Positions 16,860 through 26,367 of a DNA stretch of 64,000 bases are shown in pieces. The stretch lies in assembly GCA_965238155.1 (NCBI GenBank), contig OZ250175.1:1488001-1552000 (forward strand), in the 5' to 3' direction. The translations under genes and the position numbers were made by a program. Each line of letters opens with the position of its first letter. Position 1 is the stretch's first letter. The stretch is from BJGV01 sp964196335. Its GTDB lineage: Bacteria > Pseudomonadota > Gammaproteobacteria > Burkholderiales > Nitrosomonadaceae. Below the pieces are notes generated by a model. That model saw only the letters and a program-made list of their open reading frames with translations. It was not told the origin of the DNA and ran no database searches.

Positions 16860-18341
16860 CTAAGTTTCATCCATCAAATAGTGGTCACATTCAAGTGCTG
16901 CAGCACGCCCCTCGTGAATAGCCCAAACTACCAAGCTCTGACCACGCCGCATATCACCTGCCGCAAAGATTCCGCTGATATTCGTCATGTATGTGTTCTC
17001 GCCTGTCTTAACGTTTAAATGTGCATCACGTTCAATGGCAAGTTTATTAAGTATTGTTTCTTCCGGACCAATAAAACCCATAGCTAGCAACACCAAATCG
17101 GCTGGCCAGATTTTTTCTGTCCCGGGTATTCTTTTTGGAAATAATCTACCGTTTTCGCCTGCTTCCCACTCAATATTTACAGTATGTAATTTTTTAACAT
17201 GGTCATTCTCAGTCCCGACAAATTTTTCAGTCATGATCATGTAAGAGCGGGGATCAGCTCCAAAACGGGAGATAGCTTCCTCCTGACCATAATCGACTCT
17301 ATAGATTTTTGGCCACTCAGGCCATGGATTGTTAGCCTGCCTCTCATCAGGAGGACGGGGTAGAAGTTCGAATTGGGTGAGACTCTTACATTGATGCCTC
17401 ATTGAGGTACCAACGCAATCCGTACCAGTGTCGCCACCACCAATCACAATTACATGTTTGTCGATAGCTGATATATAAGTGCTATTACTATCTTTTGATC
17501 CGGAATCTAACAGGCTCTTTGTGTTGGCATAAAGGAATTCCATCGCAAAGTAAATACCATGAAAATCACGTCCTTCAATGGGTAAGTCTCGTGGCTTGGT
17601 TGCCCCGCCACAGAGAACAATAGCATCAAAATTATCATGCAGTTTGGTCACCGAAATATCAATGCCAATGGTAGTATTGGTAACAAAATTTATACCTTCC
17701 CGGGCCAGTAAATCAATACGCCTCTGTACGATGGATTTGTCGAGTTTCATATTAGGTATGCCGTACATAAGCAGACCACCAATGCGGTCGGCACGTTCGT
17801 AAACGGTCACCAGATGGCCGGCACGATTCAACTGAGCAGCACATGAAAGTCCCGATGGACCTGATCCTACAATGGCTACTTTCTTGCCTGTTCGTTGAGC
17901 TGGCGGCTCTGCGACGACCCAGCCTTCTTCAAAACCTTTATCTATAATCGCAGATTCGATGTTTTTTATGGTAACCGGAGGATCAATGATGCCCAGTACG
18001 CATGATCCCTCACATGGTGCCGGGCAGACCCGTCCTGTAAATTCGGGAAAATTATTGGTTTTATGTAAACGTTCCAGAGCTTCCTTCCACAAACCACGAT
18101 AAACCAAGTCATTCCATTCCGGAATCAAATTATTGATCGGACAACCTGAGGCCATACCACTAACCAGAGTTCCCGTGTGGCAAAAAGGTACGCCACAATC
18201 CATACAACGACCACCCTGTTCCCGGAGCTTGTTATCCGGAGTGCGCTTGTGAAACTCCCTCCAGTCATTTACCCGTTCCAGTGGTAATCTGTCCCTCGGT
18301 AGCTCACGCTGAAATTCCATATATCCGGTTGGCTTACCCAT
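16860..18341 (-). CDS. gltD: glutamate synthase small subunit
   Basis: 493 residues, normal length. N-terminal iron-sulfur cysteines CMDCGVPFC, then GCPINNLIPEWNDL and GRVCPAPCEGSC. Two dinucleotide folds follow: VAIVGSGPSGLSCAAQL for FAD and HVIVIGGGDTGTDCVG for NADPH. GltD passes electrons from NADPH to GltB to make two glutamates from glutamine and 2-oxoglutarate. It is 51 bp downstream of gltB on the same strand. The sequence is complete and ordinary. Confidence 0.97.
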   Translation of the reverse strand: MGKPTGYMEFQRELPRDRLPLERVNDWREFHKRTPDNKLREQGGRCMDCGVPFCHTGTLVSGMASGCPINNLIPEWNDLVYRGLWKEALERLHKTNNFPEFTGRVCPAPCEGSCVLGIIDPPVTIKNIESAIIDKGFEEGWVVAEPPAQRTGKKVAIVGSGPSGLSCAAQLNRAGHLVTVYERADRIGGLLMYGIPNMKLDKSIVQRRIDLLAREGINFVTNTTIGIDISVTKLHDNFDAIVLCGGATKPRDLPIEGRDFHGIYFAMEFLYANTKSLLDSGSKDSNSTYISAIDKHVIVIGGGDTGTDCVGTSMRHQCKSLTQFELLPRPPDERQANNPWPEWPKIYRVDYGQEEAISRFGADPRSYMIMTEKFVGTENDHVKKLHTVNIEWEAGENGRLFPKRIPGTEKIWPADLVLLAMGFIGPEETILNKLAIERDAHLNVKTGENTYMTNISGIFAAGDMRRGQSLVVWAIHEGRAAALECDHYLMDET

Positions 18342-18392
18342 ATCTTAAACGTCTCCTACCATACAAAAGAAGTATTCAAATAATCCGTAGTC

Positions 18393-21300
18393 TTAATTTC
18401 CACTGACACGAGCCATATTTTTCCTGTTCTCTTCGAAAGCAACCATTAGCGCCATCTCACCAGTCAGCCCTTTCTTCTCAGCCAGCTTGATAGCTTCAAG
18501 CATACGCCGAAAATCCTTTGGCATTACTTTAATAAATTTCGATTCTGCATCTTCCCACAACATTAGAAGATTCGAGGCTCGGTCACTCTTGGTATAATTG
18601 GCATGACAAAGAATCATCTGCTTGACTTCGCTGATATCTTTTTTCTCGAGGCTTTCGAGAACAACAGTCTCGAGATTACAATGTTCATGAAAAGAGTTGT
18701 CTTCATCAAGCACGTAAGCAATACCACCTGACATACCTGCACCAAAGTTACGACCGGTTGCTCCAAGGACCACAATGCAGCCACCGGTCATATATTCACA
18801 TCCGTGATCACCCACACCTTCAACCACAGCTCGTACGCCGCTGTTACGCACACCAAACCGTTCACCGGCAATACCTCTTATATAAGCTTCTCCACTGGTA
18901 GCACCATAAAATGCCACGTTGCCGACAATTATATTTTGCTCGGGTACAAAGGTTGAGTCTGCTGATGGGTAGAGAATAAGTTTACCGCCCGACAACCCCT
19001 TGCCAAAGTAGTCGTTGGCGTCACCCTCCAACTCAAGCGTCAAACCCGGCGGCACAAATGCACCGAAACTTTGTCCTGCTGAGCCTTGAAAATGGAAATG
19101 AATCGTATCCTCTTCCAACCCCTCCGGACCAAAACGTCGCGTGATCTCACTTCCCAGGATTGTTCCTACCGCGCGATTTGTATTGTGAATTGGTAAAGTT
19201 GACTTTACATTTTCACTGCTTTCCAGTGCAGGCTCTGCCAAATCAAGGAGTACCTGGTTATCAAGTGCATTTTCAAGCCCATGGTCCTGAGAGAACTGGC
19301 AATAATGTCCAACTTCAGGACCTGTTTCCGGCTGGTAAAGAATTGTCGATATATCAAGACCCTTAGTTTTCCAGTGCTCAACTGCCCTTTTGACTTCAAG
19401 GCTGTCCGTGCGACCAATCATTTCATTGATCGTACGAAAGCCCATCTGAGCCATGATTTCTCTTGTTTCCTGAGCGATAAAGCGCATAAAATTGATTACA
19501 TGTGATGGGTCGCCCATAAACTTCTTGCGTAATTCAGGATTCTGCGTAGCTACACCAACAGGACACGTATCGAGATGACAAGCTCGCATCATGATGCAGC
19601 CGAGCGAAACTAAAGCTGTGGTTGCAAAACCAAATTCTTCAGCGCCCAGGAGTGCTGCAACTACTACATCACGCCCCGTTTTTAACTGCCCGTCCGTCTC
19701 AACTACAATGCGACTACGTAAGTTATTAAGTACCAGAGTTTGTTGTGTCTCCGCCAGGCCAATTTCCCACGGTAGACCAGCATGCTTAATACTGGTCTGA
19801 GGTGCTGCTCCTGTTCCGCCGTCATGACCACTGATCAGGACGACATCTGCATGTGCCTTTACCACACCGGCAGCAATAGTTCCCACACCTGATTCGGAAA
19901 CTAATTTGACACTAATACGAGCATGGTGGTTTGCATTCTTCAGATCATGGATCAGTTGGGCCAGATCCTCAATAGAATAAATGTCATGGTGTGGTGGTGG
20001 TGAGATCAGACCAACACCGGGTGTCGAAAGACGCACTTTTGCAATCCATGGATAGGCTTTGCGCCCAGGCAACTCACCACCTTCTCCCGGTTTCGCCCCC
20101 TGGGCCATCTTTATCTGCAATTCTTTTGCCTGAGTTAAATAATAGCTGGTAACCCCAAAGCGCCCCGAAGCTACCTGCTTGATAGCATTATTACTTGAGT
20201 CCCCGTTTGGATCGGCTTTGTAGCATTCCGGATCTTCTCCTCCTTCTCCGGTATTACTTTTGCCACCGATACGGTTCATAGCAACCGCAAGTGCTTCCTG
20301 AACTTCCTTACTGATCGAGCCATAAGACATGGCACCGGTCTTAAAGCGCCTGATGATGTCTTCAATCGGTTCCACATCTTCTATCGGGATGGGTTCAACT
20401 GTGTATTTCAACTCCAGCAAGCTGCGCAGTGTCACCAACCGTTCTGATTGGTCATTGATAAGTGTGGTATAGGCTTTGAATACTCCATAGTCAGCATTGC
20501 GACATGCTTTCTGTAAAAGATGAATTGTTTTTGGATTAAAAAGGTGTGGCTCGCCATTTTTACGATATTGATATTGACCATGTGTATCAAGTGTATGCCC
20601 ATTGATTAAATCTGGTATGAAGGAGCGCGCATGTTGTCGCTTTGCTTCCAGCACAATTTCTTCCAGCCCGATACCTCCGATGCGAGAAATTGTCCCGGTA
20701 AAATATCTGTCAATCAGAGTATTACTCAAACCTACAGCTTCAAAAATTTGGGCTCCGCAGTATGACTTAACGGTAGAAATTCCCATTTTCGACATCACTT
20801 TCATGATTCCTTTAACAGCAGCTTTGATATATCCTTTCACTGCATCTTGATACGTAATATCCTGCAACATCCCTTCGCCGATCATATCGCTCAGACACTC
20901 GAAAGCAATGTACGGATTGATTGCCTGCACGCCGTAACCAAGCAACAGACTGAAATGATGCACTTCACGGGGCTCTCCGGATTCCAGCACCAGCCCGACA
21001 CGGACCCTGGACCCCGCTCGAATCAGATGATGGTGCAGACCCGCAGAGGCCAATAAAGCAGGAATAGGGGCATGGTCACGATCAAAAGCTTTGTCCGACA
21101 GGATCAAAATCGTTGCACCAGCCGTAATAGCCTGGTCTGCAGCTTTGAATAGGTCATTTAGTGCCTGCTCAATCCCTGTCTTGTGATCAGACACCTTGAA
21201 CAGAGTAGGAAGTGTCACGGATATGAATCCGGGCTGATTGAGCCGGCGAAGTTTTTCAAGTTCTGAATTTTTAAGAATCGGAACTGGGAGCCTGAGCAGA

Positions 21301-22997
21301 CGGCAATTGGCAGGGTCCGGTAGAAGAAGATTACCCTCAGAGCCAAGGGTCAACGTTGTGGCGGTAATCAATTCCTCCCGGATGGGATCAATAGGAGGAT
21401 TAGTTACCTGCGCAAAAAGCTGTTTAAAATAGTTATAGAGTAGCTGAGGTTTGTCAGACAGTACGGCAAGCGGCGTATCTGTACCCATTGAGCCTATAGG
21501 CTGAATCCCATTCATTGCCATGGGGCAGATGTTGATGTTCAGGTCTTCATAACTGTATCCGAAAGCCCTCTGCCGCAGTAATGTTGCCTTATGATCATGC
21601 GGTGGTGGCTCGTCAGAAATATCTGGCAAATCATTGAGGTGCAATAGATTTTCATCCAGCCATTGTCGATATGGATACTCCGTAACAACCTGGTCCTTTA
21701 ACTCCTCGTCATTTATAATACGCTGTTCCTTGGTATCAACCAGAAACATTCGCCCCGGTTGCAATCGTTTTTTTTCCAGTACTCTTTCCGGTGGCACATT
21801 CAGGACACCCACTTCTGAAGCCATAATCACCAGATCATCCTTCGTAACGTAGTAGCGGGAAGGACGCAGACCGTTACGGTCAAGTACTGCACCAACTCTG
21901 ACCCCATCCGTAAAAACAATTGATGCGGGACCATCCCACGGTTCCATACAACAGTTGTGGTATTCATAAAAAGCGCTCTTCTCATCGCTAATGTTTTTAT
22001 GGTTTTCCCATGGCTCCGGAATCATCATCATCATCCCATGTGGTAAAGAATACCCACTGAGCCACAAAAACTCGAGGCAGTTATCTAACTTAGCTGAGTC
22101 ACTTCCGTCTTCCTGAATAACAGGAAGCACTTTGGGTAAATCAGTTCCAAACAAATCAGAGGATAATATTGCCTGACGTGCGCGCATCCAATTTTCATTG
22201 CCGCGCAGAGTATTTATCTCTCCATTATGAATCGAATAACGATAAGGATGAGAACGATCCCAACTCGGAAAGGTATTTGTACTGAAGCGGGAGTGTATTA
22301 ATGCCAGAGCCGTTTTGACCAAAGAATCAGAGAGATCGGGATAATATGTAGTAACCTGTCTTGGTGTTAGCATACCCTTATAAACAAGCGTTAGGCAGGA
22401 AAGACTGGAGATGTAGAAATAGTTATTACCGGCAGTGTCCCCGTAACGAATGATTTTTTCGGCCTGACGACGAATGACATAGAGTTTGCGCTCAAAGGCC
22501 ATATCATCCCGGAGAGTGACATGACGACCAATAAAAATCTGACGGATAAAGGGCTCGCACGACTTTGCAACATTCCCAAGATACAAATTATTCGTTGGAA
22601 CGCTACGCCACCCAAGTACGTCCTGGCCTTCACTAAGCACGATCTCTTCCAAGATTTTCTCACAATGGCGGCGTTGATCTCTATCCGACGGTAGAAAAAT
22701 CATACCTACCCCATATTGTCCTGGTTTCGGTAACTGAAAACCAAGTCCATTACAGGTATATCGAAGAAAGGCATGCGGAACTTGCAGCATGATACCGGCA
22801 CCATCACCCGTATTTTTCTCATAGCCATAAGCACTTCGATGATCCAGATTCTGCAAAATTGTGAGAGCCTGCTCTACAATCTGATGAGAAACTTTGCCCT
22901 TAATGTTGGCAACAAAACCAATGCCGCACGCATCGTGTTCATTGTCGGGATCATAGAGGCCTTGTTTGTGTAATATTCCTGATTTTGTCATATCCAT
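18393..22997 (-). CDS. gltB: glutamate synthase large subunit
   Basis: 1534 residues, full length. The N-terminal nucleophile cysteine follows a short propeptide (NEHDACGIGF, C24), giving a class II glutamine amidotransferase domain. The central and FMN-binding synthase domains hold KPGEGGELPGRKAYPWIAK-type sequence, GHDGGTGAAP and the CHLDTCPVGVATQ iron-sulfur cysteines. The C-terminal GXGXG beta-helix repeats end the protein. It forms an operon with gltD. Nothing is unusual except its position amid attachment scars on both sides, which suggests accretion around, rather than transfer of, this operon. Confidence 0.98.
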   Translation of the reverse strand: MDMTKSGILHKQGLYDPDNEHDACGIGFVANIKGKVSHQIVEQALTILQNLDHRSAYGYEKNTGDGAGIMLQVPHAFLRYTCNGLGFQLPKPGQYGVGMIFLPSDRDQRRHCEKILEEIVLSEGQDVLGWRSVPTNNLYLGNVAKSCEPFIRQIFIGRHVTLRDDMAFERKLYVIRRQAEKIIRYGDTAGNNYFYISSLSCLTLVYKGMLTPRQVTTYYPDLSDSLVKTALALIHSRFSTNTFPSWDRSHPYRYSIHNGEINTLRGNENWMRARQAILSSDLFGTDLPKVLPVIQEDGSDSAKLDNCLEFLWLSGYSLPHGMMMMIPEPWENHKNISDEKSAFYEYHNCCMEPWDGPASIVFTDGVRVGAVLDRNGLRPSRYYVTKDDLVIMASEVGVLNVPPERVLEKKRLQPGRMFLVDTKEQRIINDEELKDQVVTEYPYRQWLDENLLHLNDLPDISDEPPPHDHKATLLRQRAFGYSYEDLNINICPMAMNGIQPIGSMGTDTPLAVLSDKPQLLYNYFKQLFAQVTNPPIDPIREELITATTLTLGSEGNLLLPDPANCRLLRLPVPILKNSELEKLRRLNQPGFISVTLPTLFKVSDHKTGIEQALNDLFKAADQAITAGATILILSDKAFDRDHAPIPALLASAGLHHHLIRAGSRVRVGLVLESGEPREVHHFSLLLGYGVQAINPYIAFECLSDMIGEGMLQDITYQDAVKGYIKAAVKGIMKVMSKMGISTVKSYCGAQIFEAVGLSNTLIDRYFTGTISRIGGIGLEEIVLEAKRQHARSFIPDLINGHTLDTHGQYQYRKNGEPHLFNPKTIHLLQKACRNADYGVFKAYTTLINDQSERLVTLRSLLELKYTVEPIPIEDVEPIEDIIRRFKTGAMSYGSISKEVQEALAVAMNRIGGKSNTGEGGEDPECYKADPNGDSSNNAIKQVASGRFGVTSYYLTQAKELQIKMAQGAKPGEGGELPGRKAYPWIAKVRLSTPGVGLISPPPHHDIYSIEDLAQLIHDLKNANHHARISVKLVSESGVGTIAAGVVKAHADVVLISGHDGGTGAAPQTSIKHAGLPWEIGLAETQQTLVLNNLRSRIVVETDGQLKTGRDVVVAALLGAEEFGFATTALVSLGCIMMRACHLDTCPVGVATQNPELRKKFMGDPSHVINFMRFIAQETREIMAQMGFRTINEMIGRTDSLEVKRAVEHWKTKGLDISTILYQPETGPEVGHYCQFSQDHGLENALDNQVLLDLAEPALESSENVKSTLPIHNTNRAVGTILGSEITRRFGPEGLEEDTIHFHFQGSAGQSFGAFVPPGLTLELEGDANDYFGKGLSGGKLILYPSADSTFVPEQNIIVGNVAFYGATSGEAYIRGIAGERFGVRNSGVRAVVEGVGDHGCEYMTGGCIVVLGATGRNFGAGMSGGIAYVLDEDNSFHEHCNLETVVLESLEKKDISEVKQMILCHANYTKSDRASNLLMLWEDAESKFIKVMPKDFRRMLEAIKLAEKKGLTGEMALMVAFEENRKNMARVSGN

Positions 22998-23307
22998 AAC
23001 CTAGCTCATTATGCGCAACAAAGATCTGAATAATTAGTAATATCAATATTATCATTACTATAAATACCACGAGCAACCTTAGGCCCTTAATAAAATACTC
23101 GTTTCCAGAACCAAGTAGTCATACTTGTATATCCGATAATAGCTCAATATGAGTTATTTATATCTAATTACATAGAGTTATCAAATTGTATCGTGGGATT
23201 TTGTAATATTGACACAACTGAATTATTTATAAGGTTTAATCAATTTTTGTGAATTAACTTGTTAATGCTTGTCATACATATATGCGTAATACAGTAAGGA
23301 GAACAGT
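22998..23307. other. intergenic region between gltB and uspA
   Basis: AT-rich divergent promoter space of 310 bases. The uspA ribosome site TAAGGAGA is clear at its right end. I could not pick a convincing -35/-10 pair or a riboswitch. Confidence 0.4.
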
Positions 23308-23772
23308 ATGCAAGTTCTTTACAAAAAGATCATTCTAGCCACTGACTTTACAGATACTTCTAAAGAAGCCAGTTACTATGCATTAAAGTTGGCCCAATCT
23401 TATAAAGTAAGACTACTCAAAGCTCTGCATGTATTTGATACAAGTGCGTGGGATGTTTCACCAAGCTATTACTTCAACATAGAGCCTAAAAAATTAAAAT
23501 TTGACAGGGTGCTTGAAGATGTTCAAAGAATCCGACAACGAGAAAAAGATGCCCTCAAAGGACTGGCGAAATCTTTTGGCCTGGATGTTCAGACCATCTT
23601 TGTTGAAGGAACGGCTGGTGAAGAAATTGTTCACTATGCTGAAGAGTTTAATGCAGATCTGCTGGTTCTTGGAACACATGGCTATACGGGATTGAAGCGA
23701 TTTACACTCGGAAGTGTTGCCGAGTTTGTTGTCAGACATGCCCCTTGTTCTGTGCTTACAATAAGACATTGA
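23308..23772 (+). CDS. universal stress protein
   Basis: 154 residues, a single UspA domain. The ATP-binding signature LGTHGYTGLKRFTLGSVAE is present (G-x2-G-x9-G-S), and the start KKIILATDFTDTSKEA is typical. UspA proteins promote survival under stress. A strong ribosome site (AAGGAGA) lies 8 bp upstream. It begins a plus-strand series of small stress-type genes (DUF190, tiny membrane proteins, GYD, nuoB) that may be functionally linked. Confidence 0.92.
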   Translation: MQVLYKKIILATDFTDTSKEASYYALKLAQSYKVRLLKALHVFDTSAWDVSPSYYFNIEPKKLKFDRVLEDVQRIRQREKDALKGLAKSFGLDVQTIFVEGTAGEEIVHYAEEFNADLLVLGTHGYTGLKRFTLGSVAEFVVRHAPCSVLTIRH

Positions 23773-23881
23773 GAGAAATAAATAAAACCTATGCCTTGCA
23801 AAATTGTAAAAGAAAACCTGTGAAACAGAAGCGAGATTATTTAACTGGCAATATTCAAAGTTTTTGAGGGGGGAGAAGACG

Positions 23882-24202
23882 ATGAAAGGATACGAGATTA
23901 CTTTTTTTACACACGAAGATCGGCATCACGGGTCGAAGCAGATGTCCGAGTGGCTTATGCTTACCGCACTTGATTTAGGAATACGCGGGACGACAGTTAT
24001 GACCGGAAGTGAGGGATACGGACATAAACTCCACATCCACTCCTCACGTTATTTCGAACCACCTGACAACCCACAGGAAATTGTGATGATAGTCAACGAG
24101 GAAGAAGCGGATCATTTATTTGATCATTTGCAAAAAGAAGGGGTACAACTTTTCTACGTCAAGACACCAGTCGAGTTTGGTATGCTGGGTAAACCTGACT
24201 AA
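23882..24202 (+). CDS. DUF190 family protein
   Basis: 106 residues from the ATG at 23882, which has the ribosome site GAGGGGGGAG; a TTG 18 bases upstream lies before that site and is unlikely. KGYEITFFTHEDRHHGSKQMSEWL matches DUF190, a PII-like ferredoxin-fold family often near the CrcB fluoride channel; no crcB is seen here. FMIVNEEEAD-type and PVEFGMLG segments are also typical. A small-molecule sensor role is possible but not supported locally. Confidence 0.82.
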   Translation: MKGYEITFFTHEDRHHGSKQMSEWLMLTALDLGIRGTTVMTGSEGYGHKLHIHSSRYFEPPDNPQEIVMIVNEEEADHLFDHLQKEGVQLFYVKTPVEFGMLGKPD

Positions 24203-24352
24203 AAATCAACTGCGTTACTTGATTTTCACCAATGTGGCTAAAATAGTTTGTGACTTATTTACACCAATAAAAAATAGTAGCCACTTGCGGGAACGATAAA
24301 CCTCCGAATTTAGTACAAAAATTCAGGAAAATTATTCTTCCTAAAACAAGCA

Positions 24353-24690
24353 CTTCATTTGTGCTACCCATACAAACGCAAAGCCCTACGAATATCGCAG
24401 GGCTTCACAGGATCTCCACATTACTGTGGTTTGATTTCGTCGCGTTACCGCAACTTATTATGCCAGTGCATTAAAGCTGACGTTTGGATGAAACTGTAGT
24501 GATGTAATGATTTTTCTCTATAGAACCCTCCCATAAAAGGATAGCCTCTAAAAATTAGATTGTATGGTGTTTCACTAGTTCCATTAACTTCTTCCTGTAC
24601 TACTTGGATCACTCTGGAGCCTTAGCGCGGACATAAGATTAGGGCTTTTTATGGGGAACAATTCGAGGTTTATTAAATCTAATCTCTTAC
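24353..24690 (+). ncRNA. conserved non-coding block A, candidate structured RNA
   Basis: Aligns over about 340 bases with block B at 27.78-28.12 kb, with no shared reading frame. It contains two small hairpins: AGCCCT...AGGGCT around ACGAATATCGC, and CCACA-TTA-CTGTGG. These are followed by the well-kept AACTTATTATGCCAGTGCATT and GACGTTTGGATGAAACT. Both blocks precede genes for tiny membrane proteins. It could be an RNA or a long regulatory leader; no known riboswitch is recognised. Confidence 0.45.
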
Positions 24691-24692
24691 AT

Positions 24693-24737
24693 ACTATAAC
24701 GACTATAACGACTATAAGGACTATAAGGACTATAAGG
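24693..24737 (+). repeat. five tandem 9-base repeats
   Basis: Two ACTATAACG units followed by three ACTATAAGG units. Block B has only a decayed pair (ACTATAACG, ATTATAATG) at the matching place, so the array expanded in block A. Confidence 0.9.
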
Positions 24738-24834
24738 ACGTAGTGGAGGTCAGTTTATACATGTATGACAGTTCAATGCTTTGTTCCTTAAGCGTCTATA
24801 GCCTGTGCATTGCAATTTTGTATAGGAGGCCATC

Positions 24835-24909
24835 ATGGAATCGATGACTGTATTAATAGCAGCATTAATAATCGCAGCTTGCTTTGGTGCCTGGTATCTT
24901 CGGCACTAA
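24835..24909 (+). CDS. 24-residue membrane microprotein
   Basis: MESMTVLIAALIIAACFGAW plus YLRH: a single hydrophobic helix with a short basic end. A strong ribosome site (TATAGGAGG) lies 8 bp before the ATG. The 55 bases upstream match those before the 59-residue protein at 28.2 kb (TGTTCCTTAAGCGTCTATAG versus TGTTCCTAAAGCGTTTATAG), which argues for a real, conserved unit. Function unknown. Confidence 0.6.
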   Translation: MESMTVLIAALIIAACFGAWYLRH

Positions 24910-25049
24910 AGAGGGGTATTCTGACTACAATATGTAGGCGGAACTAATACCTTGGATAGTCGGTGCGCCGGACAGAAATATGAGTCATGGGCGCATCGAC
25001 CTGAAGATGTTAACTGATGACCAGAATGAGAAAAGTGCAAAGGAGGCGC

Positions 25050-25091
25050 ATGATCAAATCGGTCTTATTATTTAACATTTTAATAATTTAA
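25050..25091 (+). CDS. possible 13-residue leader peptide
   Basis: MIKSVLLFNILII with an excellent ribosome site (AAAGGAGG, 3 bp before the ATG region). The stop lies 10 bp before the next microprotein start and overlaps its ribosome site region. It could couple translation or be chance. Confidence 0.3.
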   Translation: MIKSVLLFNILII

Positions 25092-25101
25092 GGAGACGAT
25101 C

Positions 25102-25248
25102 ATGGATCTAATGACAGTTCTTTTGGCAGTCGTACTAGTCATCGGCCTTTGGTTTGTTCATAACAGAAGGATGGACGATATTGAGGCCGATCTTGAAACC
25201 CTGAGTAAAGCTGTGGGAAAGGAGGATCTTCTAACTAAAATACACTGA
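25102..25248 (+). CDS. 48-residue membrane microprotein
   Basis: A single N-terminal helix (LMTVLLAVVLVIGLWFV) is followed by a short charged tail (RRMDDIEADLETLSKAVGKE) ending EDLLTKIH. It is clearly paralogous to the 59-residue protein at 28.2 kb; both keep GLWFV, RMD.IE.DLE and GKEDLLTKI. The ribosome site AAGGAGA is good. A membrane-anchored short coiled-coil tail suggests a partner-binding or oligomerising protein. No known family is recognised. Confidence 0.7.
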   Translation: MDLMTVLLAVVLVIGLWFVHNRRMDDIEADLETLSKAVGKEDLLTKIH

Positions 25249-25390
25249 ACTTATAACTAATGATTCAATTTACCGATGCTCTTTTAACTTAATGCGTTTG
25301 TCTGGCGTATCGGTATCTTATAGTTGTAACGTAATAGGCTTTTGTCCGTTTTTAGATTTCTACGAACAAATAGCCTAAAAGGAGGACATC

Positions 25391-25681
25391 ATGGCAACGT
25401 ACATTAGCCTTATGAATTTTACTGATCAAGGAATTCGGAAAGCTAAAGACTCACCTGATCGTTTCATGGCATTTCAAGAAATAACTAAAAAACTAGGGGT
25501 AACAATTAAGAGCTTTTACTGGACAGTAGGAAATTACGATATTGTGATAATTTTAGAAGGGTCCGATGAGGCCGTCACCTCTGCTCTTTTAAAGGGTGGT
25601 TCACTTGGTAATGTCCGCTCGCAAACACTGCGTGCTTTTACTTTGGGCGAAATGAAACGAATCGTCTCAAAAATACCCTGA
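25391..25681 (+). CDS. GYD domain protein
   Basis: 96 residues. TYISLMNFTDQGIRKAKDSP, then FYWTVGNYDIVIILEG with the G-Y/N-Y-D motif and a C-terminal AFTLGEM segment define the GYD family, small ferredoxin-like fold proteins of unknown function. The ribosome site is strong (AAAAGGAGG). It is 44 bp upstream of the orphan nuoB and probably co-transcribed with it. Confidence 0.85.
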   Translation: MATYISLMNFTDQGIRKAKDSPDRFMAFQEITKKLGVTIKSFYWTVGNYDIVIILEGSDEAVTSALLKGGSLGNVRSQTLRAFTLGEMKRIVSKIP

Positions 25682-25724
25682 TGTATTGAATGGATGAAGG
25701 GAGCATTAGAATGGGACTGATAAT

Positions 25725-26201
25725 ATGAGTATTGAAGGCGTATTGGAAAAAGGTTTTGTTACTACCCACCTGGATAATGTTATTAACTGGGGGCGGACCG
25801 GTTCTATGTGGCCGATGACATTTGGTCTTGCTTGTTGCGCAGTAGAAATGATGCAGGCAGGTGCTTCACGCTATGACCTGGATCGTTTTGGTGTTGTGTT
25901 TCGTCCTAGTCCGCGTCAATCTGATGTTATGATAGTTGCCGGTACATTGTGCAACAAAATGGCACCTGCATTACGAAAGGTTTATGATCAGATGGCAGAG
26001 CCAAGATGGGTAATTTCCATGGGATCTTGTGCTAATGGAGGAGGCTATTATCATTATTCCTATTCGGTAGTACGTGGTTGTGATCGAATTGTGCCAGTGG
26101 ATATCTACGTGCCGGGTTGTCCGCCGACAGCAGAAGCTCTGCTCTATGGGATAATTCAGCTACAAAATAAAATTAAGCGTACCAACACCATAGCTCGCTG
26201 A
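25725..26201 (+). CDS. nuoB: orphan NuoB-type NADH-quinone oxidoreductase subunit
   Basis: 158 residues, full NuoB length. All ligands for the N2 4Fe-4S cluster are present: FGLACCAVEMM, GTLCNKM, MGSCANGGGYYHYSYS and YVPGCPPTAEALL. In complex I NuoB carries the last cluster before quinone. Here no other nuo gene is near; the neighbours are a GYD gene and a small minus-strand gene. It may be an extra copy exchanged into complex I under stress, or a subunit of another hydrogenase-like complex. Whether a normal nuo operon exists elsewhere cannot be seen. Confidence 0.9.
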   Translation: MSIEGVLEKGFVTTHLDNVINWGRTGSMWPMTFGLACCAVEMMQAGASRYDLDRFGVVFRPSPRQSDVMIVAGTLCNKMAPALRKVYDQMAEPRWVISMGSCANGGGYYHYSYSVVRGCDRIVPVDIYVPGCPPTAEALLYGIIQLQNKIKRTNTIAR

Positions 26202-26318
26202 GGCAATATTATGTCGCGCTCTCGTTTGGAAACACTCTCCCTTTGTTTGCAAATACTCTGCTACGTTTAATCATTAAGAAAAAATTATAAGAGATAAATG
26301 TTTCTCCCCAAACTTAAC

Positions 26319-26342
26319 GTCTGCTTTTGGCACAAAAGGGAC
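26319..26342. repeat. palindromic repeat copy
   Basis: GTCTGCTTTTGGCAC with right arm AAAAGGGAC, between nuoB and the next convergent gene. Slightly decayed right arm. Confidence 0.6.
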
Positions 26343-26367
26343 TTTTATTAACATAAAAATTATTAAT

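Noticed and set aside
16860..22997. gltBD as horizontally acquired island cargo
   Set aside because: Although scars lie on both sides, both genes are full-length housekeeping genes with ordinary sequence; stacking of elements around them is simpler.
23864..23881. Upstream TTG start for the DUF190 gene
   Set aside because: The strong GAGGGGGGAG ribosome site lies between this TTG and the ATG at 23882, so the ATG is the better start.
24360..24440. CRISPR-like or riboswitch interpretation of the repeated block
   Set aside because: Only two long diverged copies, no regular spacers, and no known riboswitch core could be recognised.
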